The translations under genes were made by a program, and so were the position numbers. The notes under the pieces were generated by a model. It was given only the letters and a program-made list of their open reading frames with translations. It searched no databases and was not told where the DNA came from. DNA of 64,000 nucleotides from assembly GCA_030770545.1 (NCBI GenBank), contig CM061102.1:7243501-7307500 (forward strand), given 5' to 3'. The DNA is from Macropodus opercularis. Taxonomy: Eukaryota; Chordata; Actinopteri; Anabantiformes; Osphronemidae. Positions 46,413 to 58,500 of the stretch are shown piece after piece (the stretch's first letter is position 1; each line of letters starts with the position of its first letter).

Positions 46413-47758
46413 GTCCGCTCGTATACTAGTATAACAGTAATGAGCACTGACCCAGAAGTGACTCATTACATGGTCAGTGTACTTGGTGGCCTACAGTTTT
46501 TGTTTTGACATGTGAGAACTGCCTTTAGGTTCACAGCCTTTGACCTTTTATCCAATTTTAGCCAGACAAGTATGTGGCAACATTTCTTTTCTTTCAGTTT
46601 AGCTTTTATTTTTGTCCTGGACGTCAGCACAAGGGACATGTTGCTTGTATGTGACTAAACCAGTTTCTGCACAACAAATATTGCCACTAGGTTAATTATC
46701 AGAATCTGTGGGTCACACAGTGCACGGACCTTAGAGCCCTACAACCTCAGCACGACTGCAGTTGAAGCTTTCAAGGTTATGTGTAGGATCTGGTCTTTGC
46801 CATTTCCTGCTTTTGATATTTTTTTCTAAAAACTGCTACACTCCATCTCTTTTAAACTTAAAAAAGACTTTTATAATGTGTTTACATCTTAATTTATTTT
46901 TGAGCTCTGAATATTCTCTGGCATCAACACTCCATAAGTTCTCTTAGTGTGTAAGTGTATGTAAGTAAAGCTGCAGTATAGTGTTGAGCAGTGAGCAACA
47001 CTAACCAGCCACGTTATGAGGGACTGGACACTACTGATGATTTTATACGTCTACCTCAAGAGCTGAATTCGCACAGACCTCATTTCCTCTGCCAGTAATT
47101 TTAAATAGTTTGTCTGTGTGTTCACTACATCTCGATGTTACTTCAGACAATTTTTGAACGTTGACATAAAAAATTAAGCGGCATAAACGAATTCAATTAA
47201 GTTGCCAAAAATACATTGTAGTTTTTCAGCAAAGAATGATTCTAAGTTTTGCTTATGTTGAGAGCAAGTGCCCACTGTTTTTAGATGTTTGCCTTTTGAA
47301 TCATTGCATTTTTCTTTTTTGTTGTGTGATATGTGTAAATTACTTATGAAAGATTTTAATGTGCTGCCACATCACAAATGTCATTTGCACAGTGTTCCAT
47401 CTGTGGAGTTTTTACTTGTGAGCAGTAGAGAAAAGAAAAGTAATAAATTCTAGTAATGAAACCTAACTTAAAGGTGTAAAAGAAGGCAAACGTTTCCTGT
47501 GATTTATTATACTTGGTCTTTAAAAAAGAAGAAAATTTAATATTTTCATTTTAGGAACATACAATAATTCACTGAAACATATTATGTACATTTCCGAATT
47601 ACATGCTGGTAAATTTAATAGAGTACAAAGCATCATGATATACAGGTAAAAATATAAAAAGCTGCTGTGAAATAGAAGGTTGTAAAGGAAAACGGACTCA
47701 GGAGCAGGGAGGCCGTCCTCCGTCCTCCAGCAGGGAGAGCTGGTCAGCTGCCTGGGAC

Positions 47759-49322
47759 TCACAGCGGCTGTAAGTAATAAACACCAAGAATTGTTTAGTT
47801 GAGTGTGAGTCAAATTAAACCCACAGTGTGTTTCTTTCAGATTGTATCTCACCCCTTTGTTAGTGCAGGTTCCGCACAGACAGCCGAAGAGGCCGTTGAT
47901 CATCTGAATGGCGCAGAGAATGAGCTGCAGTGCGCTTGTGACCAGCAGGGTAGCGAAGAGTCCAACGTTGAACGACACGATGTTCTCAGGGCTTGTGCAT
48001 GTTGACCACCGTGAGTGATCGGTGAGGTAGCTGGGGTCGCTGTGGGACAGAGGAGCTCTATGAAGACCAGAACCAACCACAAACATACAAGGTGCAGTTG
48101 GAAAGCTTCTCTGTGTCACCTGTTTTTAAAAGGCGTTGTCCAGATTAGAAGGACTTTGCATAGGGGCCCATTCTGTAGGCCAAGCACCGCCACAATAAAA
48201 CTGTACAAGGCACCAGCCACACCCACTGCAGCAAAAGCAATGGACAAAAACATCTGCAGAAATAAAAACGTAAGCAAAAGTCAGAAAAATTCCTAATATT
48301 TAGTTCAGTTTAATAACTACTCTGAGTTCATTGTCATACGCCTACGCTGACAGTTATGGTTTCCTGGTAAAACAAAAAGTGAGTCTGTTGAGTTTAAGGC
48401 TGCTCTCTATCGTCCACCCAGAAATGTTCCATCTCTACTCTCCCATTTTATCCTCACGTGATTTACGAACCAGGCCAATCAAGCATCAGTCTGTTTCCTT
48501 CCTTTGTTATGAGTCTAAATGTCTAGAATCTAATCAGAGCAGGTTTTCACTTCCCTGACAACTAGAGAAGGACGTCACCATAACTAGCAGGAAGATCTCA
48601 GAGTATAAATCTCATTCTGACGTTGTTATTAAAAAATGCACATCTTTAAGTTTAATCATTCTTTTCAGTTCAGAGAGGACAATGAATTTGACTGCTACTA
48701 AAAATATTGTTTACAAGTTATGTGCTTTACCTTCAAATCGTTATTGTTTATTGAGAATCTAAGCTGTTGTGTGACTCACCCCACAGCGATTTCCACAGCA
48801 TCCCTGTTTTCCAGTTAAGTGGATGTAAAGTGCTGGGACCAGGACCTGCCACAGGACAGTTCAGTTACCTTTACAGCATGTTGTTGTTCACAGCACTTAG
48901 AGATCCTTCAAGGTCAGTCGTCAACACTTACACTTCAAGCTGCACTGAACTCAGTAATTTAATGTGATGTGAATTAGTGAGTATAAAGCTGCACAAAATA
49001 TAAGCGAATGCACGAAGCTGGACTTGAGTTTATCTCTACATATGAAAATAAGACGTTGCTGCAGGTGAACACTGAATAAACGTGTGGACTTGCTATGATC
49101 CAGTGTCACACCCATCAATAAAACTACAGAGAGAAGACAACTCACCATTAAACCCCCTCCAACGAGTCCCCCCATGTACTTCACTTCCTCAGTAATATGT
49201 CCATCTTGTGCGTACTTGACGTCCCCAGCAGGAAAGAACAACACAATGTTGCAGATGATGGATATCACAGCCAGTGGGTACAGAGACGTAGCAATGCACA
49301 GGGAACACCTTCCAGTGCACAT
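47759..49322 (-). CDS. TM4SF5-like L6-family four-span membrane protein, copy 2
   Basis: From 49322 downwards: 49146-49322, 48780-48845, 48120-48253, 47853-48039 and a terminal 47759-47767, in consistent phase (0, 0, 2, 0), giving 190 residues against about 197 for TM4SF5. It starts MCTGRCSLC and has four hydrophobic spans. GCCGNRCG comes after span 2, and a cysteine-containing extracellular loop (PLCKVLLIW, SRWSTCTSPEN) lies between spans 3 and 4. The end is CGTCTNKGPL. Family members sit at the cell surface and organise membrane complexes. TM4SF5 is the best guess because human TM4SF5, MPDU1 and SLC25A35 all lie on 17p13. It is convergent with slc25a15 copy 2. The donor of exon 3 (AACAG|GTGACA) is weak but shared with copy 3. 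Confidence 0.82.
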
Positions 49323-49577
49323 GTTGACAAATCTGGTGTAAAAGTCCTGTTCTACAAATTTTACGCTCAAACACTTGTGTTTGTCCGGAAGGTCCCCACT
49401 GAAAGTCAAAGAGCAACTTAAAGAGGAAACATTTCTTCACTGGTAGCAGAAACTACTTAAATACTGTGGTTCAGAGATGTGGGAGGTGTAATGAGAAGCC
49501 AATGACAGCGTGGACAAACACCCTGGGATGGGCTGAGGAAGGAAATGTCACACATGTCCTGGTATGTTTGAGAGACA

Positions 49578-50031
49578 GTGGGTGTTTTGTTGGGAGATAA
49601 TGGGTAGATGCACATATTCTGTTAAGGATGGGAATGCACTCAAGTCATCTGAGTGTGACCTGTTTTAGAGTCGCGTATAATTTACTGTGAGGATTTAGTG
49701 TTTGTTTAGAGCTGCTAAAATTAATGAATGAAACATAAAGCTTACATTTACTGTGACGCATGCTTTAGCTCCACCTACACAATGTTACGGTTAGGTGCTG
49801 TATTGACACTGTGACTGCAGGATCAGTCACGGTTGGACTTTGGACCTGTAGCAACATGGTAGGTGGACCGAGAGTCATTTGTCTTTGGCTTCCACTGAAA
49901 ACAGTGATAAATGACCCTGCTGTTTGTACTCAAACAAGGACTGGACCTTTTTTTAGTTTCTCTGTGGAGAAGTCGATTCTGCATTAGTCACACAATTTAT
50001 GTCAAAACACATATCTGTCTCTAGGCAACAC
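49578..50031. other. Unassigned spacer between tm4sf copies 2 and 3
   Basis: No coding exon or known repeat is recognised. This sequence has no counterpart after the first block, where a LINE fragment lies instead. Confidence 0.5.
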
Positions 50032-50132
50032 CTGGGAGAGGCAGGATTACTCATCAGTGAGTTTAGTAGGACGCCATCTAAGCCAACACAGGAACTGTAC
50101 AGGCCGCCAGGAACGCCCACCGCTGAGAACAG
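50032..50132 (-). pseudogene. Orphan TM4SF exon 3
   Basis: On the minus strand a 101-bp segment lies between CTGCAG and CAG|GTGTTG. It reads LFSAVGVPGGLYSSCVGLDG, a diverged relative of exon 3 of the neighbouring TM4SF5-like genes (FAAVGVAGALYSFIVAVLG), and it enters in phase 0 and leaves in phase 2 as they do. No matching exons 1, 2 or 4 lie beside it. A related truncated copy is at 52589-52662. It is a leftover of a fourth, older TM4SF paralogue or an alternative exon. Confidence 0.6.
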
Positions 50133-50280
50133 CTGCAGAAAGTCCCAACTGGAGACAGCTGAAAGTAAAAGCACTTTATTTGAAGTGTGACACAAGACAA
50201 TACTGTATAAATTGAAATGGAAAAACATAATAATTGTTGTAAAATTTTCCAGATGGTTTTTTTTGGTAGTGTTGTGAGAT

Positions 50281-50465
50281 GAAAACCAAGACTAAAACGT
50301 TTTGAGGGAGATAAAATGAGAAGTGCACTGAGCTGAGATTACGATGTGTCAAGAGGACCGAAGTGTGACAAAAAACATGCAGCATCATTCCTTCTTGCTC
50401 CTGCTGATCATTGTGTTACTGAACTACTATTATGGGATGTGCAGTTGAGGGGTCAGTAGACTTAT
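50281..50465. repeat. Segment shared with the mpdu1-derived array units
   Basis: From AGACTAAAACGTTTTGAGG to GGGGTCAGTAGACT the sequence matches the end of each array unit (for example about 41179-41350) with several substitutions. A shorter piece recurs near 52798-52830. It shows that the array unit was assembled from DNA next to the tm4sf genes as well as from mpdu1. Confidence 0.85.
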
Positions 50466-50775
50466 GAAATGTTTTATTAGTAGAATGCAAAACAAAATAA
50501 GCTCATGGTTGCCCTGTGATTTATTATAGTTTATCTTAAAAAAATAAGAAAATGTAATGTTTTCATTTTAGGAACATACAATAATTCAATGAAGCCCATT
50601 ATGTACATTTCTGAATTACATGCTGGTTAATTTAATAGAGTACAAAGCATCATGATATACAGGTAAAAATATAAAAAGCTGCTGTGAAATAGAAGGTTGT
50701 AAAGGAAAACGGACTCAGGAGCAGGGAGGCCGTCCTCCGTCCTCCAGCAGGGAGAGCTGGTCAGCTGCCTGGGAC

Positions 50776-52344
50776 TCACAGCGGCTGTAAGTAATAAACA
50801 CCAAGAATTGTTTAGTTGAGTGTGAGTCAAATTAAACCCACAGTGTGTTTCTTTCAGATTGTATCTCACCCCTTTGTTAGTGCAGGTTCCGCACAGACAG
50901 CCGAAGAGGCCGTTGATCATCTGAATGGCGCAGAGAATGAGCTGCAGTGCGCTTGTGACCAGCAGGGTAGCGAAGAGTCCAACGTTGAACGACACGATGT
51001 TCTCAGGGCTTGTGCATGTTGACCACCGTGAGTGATCGGTGAGGTAGCTGGGGTCGCTGTGGGACAGAGGAGCTCTATGAAGACCAGAACCAACCACAAA
51101 CATACAAGGTGCCGTTGGAAAGCTTCTCTGTGTCACCTGTCTTTAAAAGGCGTTGTCCAGGATGAAGAGTTTTCACATAGGGGCCCATTCCTCAGGCCAA
51201 GCACCGCCACAATAAAACTGTACAAGGCACCAGCCAAACCCTCTGCAGCAAAAGCAATGGACAAAAACATCTGCAGAAATAAAAACGTAAGCAAAAGTCA
51301 GAAACATTTCTGATGTTTAGTTCAGTTTAATAACTACTCTGAGTTCATTGTCATACGCCTACGCTGACAGTTATGGTTTCCTGATAGAACAAAAAGTGAG
51401 TCTGTTGAGTTTAAGGCTGCTCTCTATCGTCCACCCAGAAATGTTCCATCTCTACTCTCCCATTTTATCCTCACGTGATTTACGAACCAGGCCAATCAAG
51501 CATCAGTCTGTTTCCTTCCTTTGTTATGAGTCTAAATGTCTAGAATCTAATCAGAGCAGGTTTTCACTTCCCTGACAACTAGAGAAGGACGTCACCATAA
51601 CTAGCAGGAAGATCTCAGAGTATAAATCTCATTCTGACGTTGTTATTAAAAAATGCACATCTTTAAATTGAATCATTCTTTTCAGTTCAGAGAGGACAAT
51701 GAATTTGACTGCTACTAAAAATATTGTTTACAAGTTATGTGCTTTACCTTCAAATCCAACCGTTATTGTTTATTGAGGATCTAAGCTGTTGTGTGACTCA
51801 CCCCACAGCGATTTCCACAGCATCCCTGTTTTCCAGTTAAGTGGATGTAAAGTGCTGGGACCAGGACCTGCCACAGGACAGTTCAGTTACCTTTACAGCA
51901 TGTTGTTGTTCACAGCGCTTAGAGATCCTGAAAGGTCAGTCGTCAACACTTACACTTCAAGCTGCACTGAACTCAGTAATTTAATGTGATGTGAATTAGT
52001 GAGTATAAAGCTGCACAAAATATAAGCGAAGGCACGAAGCTGGACTTGAGTTTATCTCTACATATGAAAAAAAGACGTTGCTGCAGGTGAACACTGTATA
52101 GACGTGTGGACTTGCTATGATCCAGTGTCACACCCATCAATAAAACTACAGAGAGAAGACAACTCACCATTAAACCCCCTCCAACGAGTCCCCCCATGTA
52201 CTTCACTTCCTCAGTAATATGTCCATCTTGTGCGTACTTGACGTCCCCAGCAGGAAAGAACAACACAATGTTGCAGATGATGGATATCACAGCCAGTGGG
52301 TACAGAGACGTAGCAATGCACAGGGAACACCTTCCAGTGCACAT
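50776..52344 (-). CDS. TM4SF5-like L6-family four-span membrane protein, copy 3
   Basis: From 52344 downwards: 52168-52344, 51802-51867, 51137-51270, 50870-51056 and 50776-50784, in consistent phase, giving 190 residues. Exons 1, 2 and 4 match copy 2 almost exactly at an offset of 3.02 kb. Exon 3 is the most divergent part (FAAEGLAGALYSF, LGLRNGPLCENSSSW) and places an Asn-Ser-Ser glycosylation sequon in the second extracellular loop. AATAAA on the minus strand at 50520-50525 can end the transcript. There is no slc25a15 partner beside this copy. Confidence 0.82.
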
Positions 52345-52588
52345 GTTGACAAATCTGGTGTAAAAGTCCTGTTCTACAAATTTTACGCTCAAACACTTGT
52401 GTTTGTCGGGAAGGTCCCCACTGAAAGTCAAAGAGCAACTTAAAGAGGAAACATTTCTTCACTGGTAGCAGAAACTACTTAAATGCTGTGGTTCAGAGAT
52501 GTGGGAGGTGTAATGAGAAGCCAATGACAGCGTGGTCCTCCTAACCAGCTTGTTGAGTCTTTTTCTGTCCTGGTCCCCAGTGGACCGT

Positions 52589-52662
52589 ACTCATCAGTGA
52601 GTTTAGTATGACTCCATCTAAGGCAACACAGAAACTGTACAGGCCGCCAGGAACGCCCACCG
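52589..52662 (-). pseudogene. Second orphan TM4SF exon 3 fragment, truncated
   Basis: After an acceptor-like CTTTCAG the minus strand reads LFSAVGVPGGLYSFCVALDG, nearly the same as the orphan exon at 50032-50132. Homology stops after the Leu-Met-Ser codons and the donor is lost. Confidence 0.55.
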
Positions 52663-52885
52663 CAGAGAACAGCTGAAAGTAAAATCACTTAATTTGACGT
52701 GCGAGATAAGACGATACTGTATAAATTGGAATGGAAAAACTTAACAATGGTTAAATGTTCCAGATGGTTTCTTTTTGTAGTGTTGTGAGATGAAAACCAA
52801 GACTAAAACGTTTTGAAGGGATAAAATGAGATAATGGTTTTTTAATAATTCTTAAATTTGTCATTGTCGTTGTGCGTCTGCTGAA

Positions 52886-53372
52886 AAGTTTGTGCTGACC
52901 AAAGCTGCCGGGTTTTGGATGTTACTGGACACATTGCTGGGTAAGACTCCCTCCCTTCTTCACACCACGGCCGCAGACTAACTAGTTACCAGAACACTGG
53001 TCTTATCTGCAGAATGCAGAAGCTCAGACGCTGAATTTGAAATTGAATTACACAGTGAAGTTGGTGTCACTTTTTGTTTAGAAGGACTTTATTATCAATA
53101 GTTTTTTTGCCTATATTTGCAAGATTGCATGTATATTAATTGTTAATATGCAACTAGTGCCGTTTCTAATTGTCTATTTCATAATACATCTCTCTCTCTT
53201 TGCGCCTGGACATTCTGGGCTTTCTGTTCCAACCAAAAGTCTCTTCTCCCCCGTTGAAGTGGAACAGAAGCAGTTGATGTTTTGTTGTTGCACTGACATG
53301 CACTACATGGGAAACGGAGCCATTAGTTTAACAGTAATTGGTTTTAATAATTCCTATATTTGTCTTTAAATT
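52886..53372 (+). pseudogene. mpdu1: Decayed mpdu1 exon 2 and array-like remnants upstream of mpdu1
   Basis: 52886-52940 is mpdu1 exon 2 lacking its acceptor and first codons, through a deletion between GCTGAAA and AAGTTTGTG. Its donor GGTAAGACT is kept. It retains the Asp of the real gene, where the array has His. Eroded intron sequence follows, and then a diverged copy of the array's terminal-exon-like segment (about 53202-53372). This looks like an older generation of the same duplication that made the array. Confidence 0.7.
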
Positions 53373-53543
53373 GCAGGATTCTTTTTTCCATTAAAGGCCA
53401 GTGACTGTAGCTTTTTGAATGCTCTGGCTCCTCTGAACGACAACGCGCAGACAAGCCGATGCTCCTCTTTAGCCGTAAACAACCTTTGTGCGACTCCCCC
53501 TACACAGGATCGCTCCTGGCGACCTGCGCATACTTGTCTCACA

Positions 53544-55540
53544 ATGGCCTCGTCTCCCGTCAAACAGTTCCTGGTGACTTATTTAATGCCGGAGAGATGC
53601 TACGAGGAGATGTTCGTCAAGCTCCATTTGCACGGTGAGGCTCAGTTTGGGTGTTGAACCGTGGAAGTGTTGAGGTCTGTCCAGATGTGTGGCGCGTGGG
53701 GGCGGGGAGGCGGCGACGTTTGCGCCTCTGGCTCTTCCAGCGCAAGGCTGCAAACTAGTTGGTGCCTGAAAACTAAGTTACGTTCGAGAATGTGACGCTG
53801 TGAGTAAACACACAGATCGCCATTGTGCGTCTGCTGAAATCTGACCACTCTGCCGTCTGTCATTTCTGCCAAAGCGCCGTGCGTGAAGTTTGTGCTGACC
53901 AAAGCTGCCGGGTTTTGGATGTTACTGGACACATTGCTGGGTAAGACTCCCTCCCTTCGTCACACCACGGCCGCAGACTAACGACTTACCACAACACTGG
54001 TCTTATCTGCAGAATACAGACGCTCAGACGCTGAATTCGTCTGAAACTGAATTACACAATTACAATTATGTAACTACTTAAAAGTTGTTTAGAAGGACTT
54101 TATTATCAGTAGTGTCTTTGCCTATTTGCCGTATTGTTTGTAAATCCATTGCTAATACACAACTAGCGCAGTGTCTAGTTGTGTAATTCATAATGCATCT
54201 CTCTCTGCAGCTCAGGTGGCACAGCTGCTGAAGATTCTGTGGAGAGGAAGTGCAGAGGGCCTGAGTCTGGCCTCGGTCATCCTGCAGCTTTACGCTTTCT
54301 CATGTCCAGTCGTCTACGCCGTGGCCAACAACTTTCCACTCTTGTATGTAATCAACACCATGTTACTGTATTTGCTCACCTAGTGTCTCTAGATTGAAAT
54401 ACTGTAACAGTCGGTGCTGAATCACTGGTATTAGACATGGGCTCATTCATTAAGTGACATTCCTGTAGATACAAAGCATTTGTGTCCTGTTTATAGACGC
54501 ATATTAATATGCGTGCTTTGCTTCATTTGCTTCAGTGCCTGGGCCGAGAGGACCTTCACACTGGCCCAGACAGCTGCGATTGTTTTCCTCATCCTGCATT
54601 ACCGTGGTGAAACACTCAAAGGTCTGCTCAAACATTAATGCGCAGTTTAAAATGTGTTTTTCACATTATGTGCTGCACAGTGGCTTTGCACACAACATTA
54701 TAGGAATAAAAGCATTTTTTTCACGGAGTAAATGTGCAGAATGCAGCAGTCTGTGCTTTGCTGCAGCGCCGCCTTGTGGTGACTAGTCACACTTCACTGA
54801 GCTTTTTTTTTTTTTTTTTTTTTTAGCAGAGGTGCCCTCAAGAAAAAAAGCTGTTTTACTCACAGGTCCAGGCAACTAATAAAATATAATAATTGGTTCT
54901 GTGATACACAGTGTATGATCTGCATGATGTTTCTTCTGCAGCACATTTTTGTGAACACAGTGTCATCCTTCTCATCTATGTGTTGTGGACCCTTGTATGT
55001 TTCCATGGCAGGATTGCTGTTCGTCTTGGCTTACAGCGGAGTAATGTTCCTCCTCGCTCACTACGCAGCTGCAAAGGTCATCTCAGTGATGCAGAGCTCC
55101 AGTGTGGCGGCCGTAATTGCAAGCAAGGTGTTGTCTGCTGTTGATTAAGGATTAATAAGCTTAAAGCTCGTCACCGGCAGTAGATGTGAACAACTATTGA
55201 TGGATTTGTTGATTCCAGGCTCTCCAGGCTGGAGCTAATTACTGTAACGGACACACAGGGCAACTGTCCAGTGTGTCTCTGTTTCTGACGTGGGCAGGCT
55301 CTCTGGGAGTCACCTTTCATTCTTTGCAGGTAAGCAGTGAAGAACCGCTGCACTAACGCACGTTTTACACCGACAGTCTTTACTGTTGCCTGTATATACT
55401 GAAAATGCTTCAACGTGCAGGAGACGGGAAGTTCTGTCGTGACCCTCTCGCACACACTGTCAGCCTGCCTCAGCTGTGCCCTCCTGGCCCAGGTTCTGTG
55501 CTACAGGAGCCAAACCAGCACTAAAGCGAAGAGTGAATAG
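53544..55540 (+). CDS. mpdu1: Mannose-P-dolichol utilization defect 1 protein (MPDU1)
   Basis: An ER multi-span PQ-loop-family protein needed for normal use of dolichol-phosphate-mannose and -glucose in glycan and GPI-anchor assembly. Seven exons: 53544-53634, 53875-53940, 54211-54343, 54536-54621, 55012-55127, 55219-55329, 55421-55540, in consistent phase, giving 240 residues (human 247). Recognisable stretches are the N-terminal LMPERCYEEMFV, KILWRGSAEGLSL, the HYRGETLKG loop and the C-terminal NYCNGHTGQLSS. The Pro-Gln pair expected before KIL in the first PQ loop reads Ala-Gln (residues 56-57). Donors of exons 4 and 5 (GTCTGC, GTGTTG) are weak. AATAAA at 55587-55592 is a likely poly(A) signal. 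This is the only complete copy in the window. Confidence 0.9.
54803..54824. repeat. Poly(T) run in mpdu1 intron 4
   Basis: About 22 consecutive T bases. Confidence 0.9.
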
Positions 55541-55592
55541 AGGCGGAGGACAGCAACAAATCAGCATTACTTTAAATTCATATGGTAATAAA

Positions 55593-58500
55593 TGACTCGA
55601 GATTCCTAACTCGACGTAAACAATTTAAATATCTTACTAGTGTGACACCTGTAAAACATTGCAACGTATTTGTGTGACAACTCTTTCAAAGTCTTTCCAT
55701 CACATCTTTTGAATTTTCATTTTGCTGTTACATGAGGGTGAAATAAAAACACCTTTGAACCTTAATCTCTAGGAACTGAGCTAAACTCTGTTGACGTAGA
55801 ACGAGATGGTCAAAGTGAAGATTCAGAACAATTTTGTAGTGCATTACAGTAACTCTTCTCTCAAAGGGATGACGTTGGACAGCAGTGTAGAGCTCAATGC
55901 TGCCTCCCAGTGGTGTTGTGCCTGCACTGCCCTCCTGCTGCATGACGTCACGTGCATCTACCTATAGTCACAAGGAATAAAACGTCTTGTCGCCCTCTAG
56001 TGGTCATAGCGGTAATTACTGTAGTCTCAGCAGTAGACTGTCACAATGAAATAGTTGCAGAAAGTGCTATGATAGCTTCTGTGAATTATGTCAGAGTTAA
56101 CAGCGAAAACCTTTATTTACCTCTGTTTAAAGTTTGGAATATTCTGGGACCAGTGATTGTTTTTCATGAACCTCTGAGCTTCATCCACTTTGAACCACTG
56201 TGTACAACGTGGACAGTTAGCTGATCAACATGACGCTTGCTTGTTTTGGTATGTACTTCTTCACCGTGGTAAATATTTGCTTCATGTATTTTTATGGTAG
56301 TTTTAGATTGGTATGGTTTTTCATATTTGAGAGCGAACGCATGCAGAAATGACATTGACTGTCACTGTCTCGTCATTCCTGGGTGCACAAAAAAGGATTT
56401 CGTCCTACATTTCCCTCGAGCTGCACCTTAACCTGTTTATAGTTTATTTACAGTTTGCTAACTTTCACAGCACTGACTGTTGACAATACATCAAGCACTT
56501 TGGGCTCACAGGCCTGAGGCAGGAGACACTCCCAGGGCTGTACACTAATTATCATCACCTGATGAGTAAATCAGACGTGAAACACCAAAGGGCTGCACTT
56601 TCTGTTCTCTAATCCCAACATTCATCAGATGATCTGGTTCTAATATGGTGCTGATGTTTCAGTTCTTTTGGAAATTGAGGAAGTGAATCTTAAAGTCAAC
56701 CACAGGCCGCGTGTGTCAGCTCACTAAATGTCATTACGAAAATGAAAGGCTGAGTTTAATATGAACATATTTCAATGTCCAAATTTAATTCAGCACATTG
56801 AAAACGCACTAATGCCACAGAGTCACAATAAAGTCTGTCTTTATTTGCTCAGTTCGCTGAAATACATTTTAGTAAAACATTCATGAAACATTATCAAGCT
56901 GCTGCACGCTCCATTCATTAATCCAGTTCCATTCATTAATCCAGTTTCATCACCAACCACTGTTACACGTGAGCCATATTTAGATGAGCTAAACAATTTA
57001 CTAAAGGTTTCAAACTAGATTTGACACAATCACCATCAGTTGTTCCCCAGCTTATTTGAAATCATTTACTCCTGTTTATCTGGGCTGAATTAAACGCATT
57101 CACACCATGTTGTGAATCGTGTCTAATACTAATACTACTTTAGGGCAGCTCTTGACCATTTGGATTAGTTTAAGTTTTAAATAAAGCTCCTCAACCACTG
57201 TATACACCAAGAAAACAAAGTTGCTTCAAGTACAAAGTTCCAACCGTCTGATGTAGTAACATTCTGTCTGTATGAAAACCAAACCTTTGATTTCATTGTA
57301 AAAAAACAATCTCAAGTAAATCTAGTCTCATCTTTTCTTATGGAAATAAGTCAAAGAATATGAGTGTGTACAGTACATTTATTAAAAGTCATGACAAACA
57401 CAATGTGTCGTCACAGTAACACATGGTCAGCCACTACAATCACTATAATAAGGTATTCTAGAAAAAGTAGTAAATCTTGACACTTAGCACAGAGTTGTTC
57501 ACTTTAAAACAAAAGCATCAAATGAGGCTCACACCATAGCAGCACGTGTAATAGAGGGGTTGAGTCTCTGTCCATTTCACGGCAGCCAGTCGTGGGTTAA
57601 AGTGAATCACAGACAAATTGCACCCCCATGTAGTGAATGATTGTTTGTGTAAGACAAGAGGGAATGTGAGAAACAATGCTAAAGAACTGGCCTGACTGGA
57701 TCCTTTAGTACTGGCTGTACCGCACTGCTGACATGTAAATAATCAGCTCGTATCTACATGTGAATTATTGTTACATGATTAATATTGCTGTAGCAATTCT
57801 TGGCACATTTGTGTTATTATAGCAACAATATCACACAAATCAAAATGTTTTAATTATTGATATTCTGAAAAGAACTGAGTTGTCACAAAAACTAAATCAT
57901 AACAATAAATACTGCAGTAGCTAAGCTGCTAAGAGTAAGTAAATCAATTTAGTTGACCGATGGTGACCTCAGGGAGTTACTGTGAAGTAGTCCTTAATAA
58001 GTACGATCCACAGGAAGCAATTATACATTATAAGAGACAGGGTTGATTTGAGCTATGATGAAACAATGGAAAGAAACACGTCAGACAGCTCTGATGAAGG
58101 AGCTCAAAGTGTGACTCTGTCCTTTGTGAAAGGACACTGACACAATGTCTCCTGACTTTCCATAGATGAGCAATCACAGACCTATGAGGAACTACAGTAG
58201 TTCCACAACATGCACAATCTTTTCTTTTTCTGAATGTACATGAGCTAATTTTTTATTGCTTATCAATTCCCTTAGAAAAGCCAAACTAGGTCAAATATAT
58301 TTGCTCAGGCTGTATTGAAACAAAGAACCAGTCTATTTACTTAACTACACATTTATCATTACCGTACAGGTGTATGACTTAAAAAAATAAAATAAAACTA
58401 AAAATAATTAATTAATAAATAATGTTGACAATGAAGCATAGATTTACCAATAAAAATGTGAAATGTTAAGACACTTCTGGAGTGACAATGAAGAAATGAG

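Larger units (their letters stand above)
44223..49577. repeat. Segmental duplicate of the slc25a15-tm4sf block (copy of 28632-33992)
   Basis: From AAGTTGATGTTTTCTTTCC onward this block follows the first at a nearly constant offset of about 15.58 kb through slc25a15 and the convergent TM4SF5-like gene, including introns and UTRs. It ends after GGTATGTTTGAGAGACA. A few small indels (in the intron dinucleotide run, a 21-bp-scale gap near 47218) and scattered substitutions are seen. The left junction reads TCTTATATGGTCTTATATGAAG, with a short repeated filler not present in the first copy. Confidence 0.93.

Noticed and set aside
54911..55148. Two overlapping plus-strand frames around mpdu1 exon 5
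   Set aside because: Only the frame continuing MPDU1 (LLFVLAYSGVMFLL) agrees with splice phases; the other is a shadow.
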